Shown in pieces: positions 62,347 to 64,000 of a stretch of DNA of 64,000 nt. The position numbers were made by a program, and so were the translations under genes. Source of the stretch: Flavobacterium sp. N1736 (GTDB lineage: Bacteria > Bacteroidota > Bacteroidia > Flavobacteriales > Flavobacteriaceae); assembly GCF_025947065.1 (NCBI RefSeq), contig NZ_CP109994.1:3968001-4032000 (forward strand), in the 5' to 3' direction. Numbering within the stretch: the first letter of the stretch is position 1; each line of letters begins with the position of its first letter. The notes beneath the pieces are model-generated. The model did not search any database, was not told the DNA's origin, and was given only the letters and a program-made list of their open reading frames with translations.

Positions 62347-64000
62347 TTAATATGCTCTTGCATCTTTTCCTTCATAAAAATTCATGAATGCTCTATTTAC
62401 AACACGATTTCCTCCCGGTGTAGGATAGTCTCCTGTAAAATACCAATCACCAAGATTTTTAGGACATGCTATATGTAAATCTTCTACTTTTTGGAAAATA
62501 ATTTTTACCTCGGCATTAATTTCCGGAGAACTCAACATTTCGGCAATTTTGTCTGAAATTTCTTCAGGAGTAAATTGATCATAAATTGCGGTTACATAAT
62601 TTACAACATCTGTATCAATATAATTTTCCTGAGCTTTACATTTAGCATAAACTTCATCTACGATATGGTATAGGTTTCTTTCTTTCAACAAAGCCAAAGC
62701 TGCTCTAAAAGCAACAAGACCTTCCAGTTTTGCCATATCAATTCCGTAACAATCAGGGTAACGAATTTGTGGAGCCGAAGAAACGATAACGATACGTTTT
62801 GGTTTTAAACGATCCATCATTTTAATGATGCTCATTTTTAAAGTAGTTCCACGAACAATACTGTCATCAATAATAACTAAATTATCAGTTGGTTTGATAA
62901 CTCCATAAGTTACATCATAAACGTGAGCAACTAAATCATCACGACTACTGTCTTCTGTAATAAAGGTTCTTAGTTTAGCATCTTTTATTGCAACTTTTTC
63001 AGTACGAATTTTTACAGCTAATAATTCCTGTAAAGTTTCGGCTGTAAGTGTATTTCTGTTTTCCAGAATATAATTATTTTTTCTCTGATTTAAGAAATCC
63101 TGTGCAGCTTCGATTAGACCATAAAAGGAAGTTTCGGCAGTGTTAGGAATATAAGAGAAAACAGTATTGTCTGTATCGCTGTCAATTGATTTAAGAACGG
63201 CTGGTAAAATTAATTTTCCTAAATTTTTACGTTCCTGATAAATTTCAGCATCACTTCCTCTGGAGAAATAGATTCTTTCAAAAGAACACGCTTTTTTAAC
63301 GGTTGGTTCCAGAATTTGTTCCATCGAAACTTTTCCGCTTTTTTTGATGATCAAAGCATTTCCGGGTTCAATTTCCTGAACTTTTTCAAAAGGAACATTA
63401 AATACCGTTTGAATAACCGGACGCTCAGAGGCAACAACTACAACTTCATCATCCTGATAAAAATAAGCAGGACGAATTCCAGCGGGATCTCTAAATACAA
63501 AAGCATCACCGTGACCTAATAATCCGGCCATTGCATAACCTCCATCAAGATTTTTTGCTGAGCGGGATAATATTTTTGTGATATCCAATCGTTCTGCAAT
63601 TACCGGAGAAGCTTCTCTTTTAGAATAACCTTCCATTTTACAATCCTGGTAAAGCTGCATAACTTCCTTGTCAAGAAAATGCCCAATCTTTTCCATTACG
63701 GTAACAGTGTCGGCCATTTCTTTTGGATGCTGTCCAAGCTCTACTAAGTTTTCGAAAAGCTCTTTAACATTTGTCATATTAAAGTTTCCTGCCAAAATCA
63801 AATTACGGTGCATCCAGTTACTTTGACGTAAAAATGGGTGAACACTTTCGATGCTGTTTTTTCCGAAAGTTCCGTAACGAACGTGACCTAAAAATAATTC
63901 TCCTATATAAGGAATGTTTGCTTTTTGAGCTGCAACATCATCTGCATATTCCGGATGAGCACCTAACTCTTCATTAATACGATCATTAATTTGGGCAAAA
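62347..64000 (-). CDS. purF: Amidophosphoribosyltransferase (partial, N-terminus outside window)
   Basis: About 551 residues are visible; the frame stays open to the window edge, through FLGHVRYGTFG and HPFLRQSNWMHRNL of the glutaminase domain. The catalytic N-terminal Cys lies beyond 64,000. The later IIDDSIVRGTTLKMS is the PRPP-binding loop. It makes phosphoribosylamine, the first step of purine synthesis. The end FTGDYPTPGGNRVVNRAFMN and the long form fit Bacteroidota enzymes. No clear terminator of its own follows the stop; the first is in 84-nt copy 3. Confidence 0.93.
   Translation of the reverse strand, partial: FAQINDRINEELGAHPEYADDVAAQKANIPYIGELFLGHVRYGTFGKNSIESVHPFLRQSNWMHRNLILAGNFNMTNVKELFENLVELGQHPKEMADTVTVMEKIGHFLDKEVMQLYQDCKMEGYSKREASPVIAERLDITKILSRSAKNLDGGYAMAGLLGHGDAFVFRDPAGIRPAYFYQDDEVVVVASERPVIQTVFNVPFEKVQEIEPGNALIIKKSGKVSMEQILEPTVKKACSFERIYFSRGSDAEIYQERKNLGKLILPAVLKSIDSDTDNTVFSYIPNTAETSFYGLIEAAQDFLNQRKNNYILENRNTLTAETLQELLAVKIRTEKVAIKDAKLRTFITEDSSRDDLVAHVYDVTYGVIKPTDNLVIIDDSIVRGTTLKMSIIKMMDRLKPKRIVIVSSAPQIRYPDCYGIDMAKLEGLVAFRAALALLKERNLYHIVDEVYAKCKAQENYIDTDVVNYVTAIYDQFTPEEISDKIAEMLSSPEINAEVKIIFQKVEDLHIACPKNLGDWYFTGDYPTPGGNRVVNRAFMNFYEGKDARAY

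Overview
The window comes from a member of the Flavobacteriaceae, very probably a Flavobacterium close to F. johnsoniae. The DNA is AT-rich, and several genes have the Bacteroidota -7 promoter box TAnnTTTG. One protein carries a type IX secretion (T9SS) C-terminal domain. A tyrosine ammonia-lyase closely resembles, from memory, the characterised F. johnsoniae enzyme. No database search was possible, so family names rest on motifs and recall.

1-31,554 is a flexirubin (aryl polyene plus dialkylresorcinol) pigment cluster. About 28 genes run on the minus strand from 30,190 down past base 1, and one divergent flavoenzyme lies at 30,292. Tyrosine ammonia-lyase makes the 4-hydroxycinnamate starter. 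Two acyl carrier proteins, three ketosynthases with complete triads, a chain-length-factor-like ketosynthase, a partial ketosynthase, FabG and three hotdog dehydratase-type proteins build the polyene. DarA and DarB make the dialkylresorcinol. A LpxL-type acyltransferase, a BtrH-type protein, a C45-type hydrolase, an MMPL-acyltransferase fusion, a LolA-like protein, an ABC exporter and membrane proteins would join, move and place the pigment. The divergent flavoenzyme has both halogenase signature motifs.

31,632-34,962 holds rseP and an O-antigen-ligase-type gene. 35,066-41,716 is an accessory block of secreted proteins: a transglutaminase-like protein, a helical protein, a Sel1/T9SS protein, then a secreted HEXXH protein followed by three related small lipoproteins and a broken fragment. 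The last part looks like a toxin-immunity array.

41,838-57,246 is a sugar block: a rhamnose-mutarotase-family gene, an SSS symporter, galT-galK-galM, a frameshifted GntR-type regulator, a NUDIX-type araR, a GH51 arabinofuranosidase, araB-araD-araA and a lipoprotein mutarotase. Five copies of one 21-bp palindrome (yAAdTGT-N7-ACAyTTA, with one T in the second position) lie before the symporter, araR, the arabinofuranosidase and araB, plus one in a gene-free gap. They outline a probable AraR regulon and suggest a small arabinose-controlled RNA near 48,812-48,908.

57,549-64,000 is housekeeping: OsmC, tRNA-Leu(CAA), prs, rplY, pth, a superoxide dismutase and partial purF. Between the dismutase and purF are three tandem copies of an 84-nt element. 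Two copies are identical, and the third has a compensatory A-T to G-C change in a terminator-type hairpin. They look like three tandem small RNA genes read on the minus strand.
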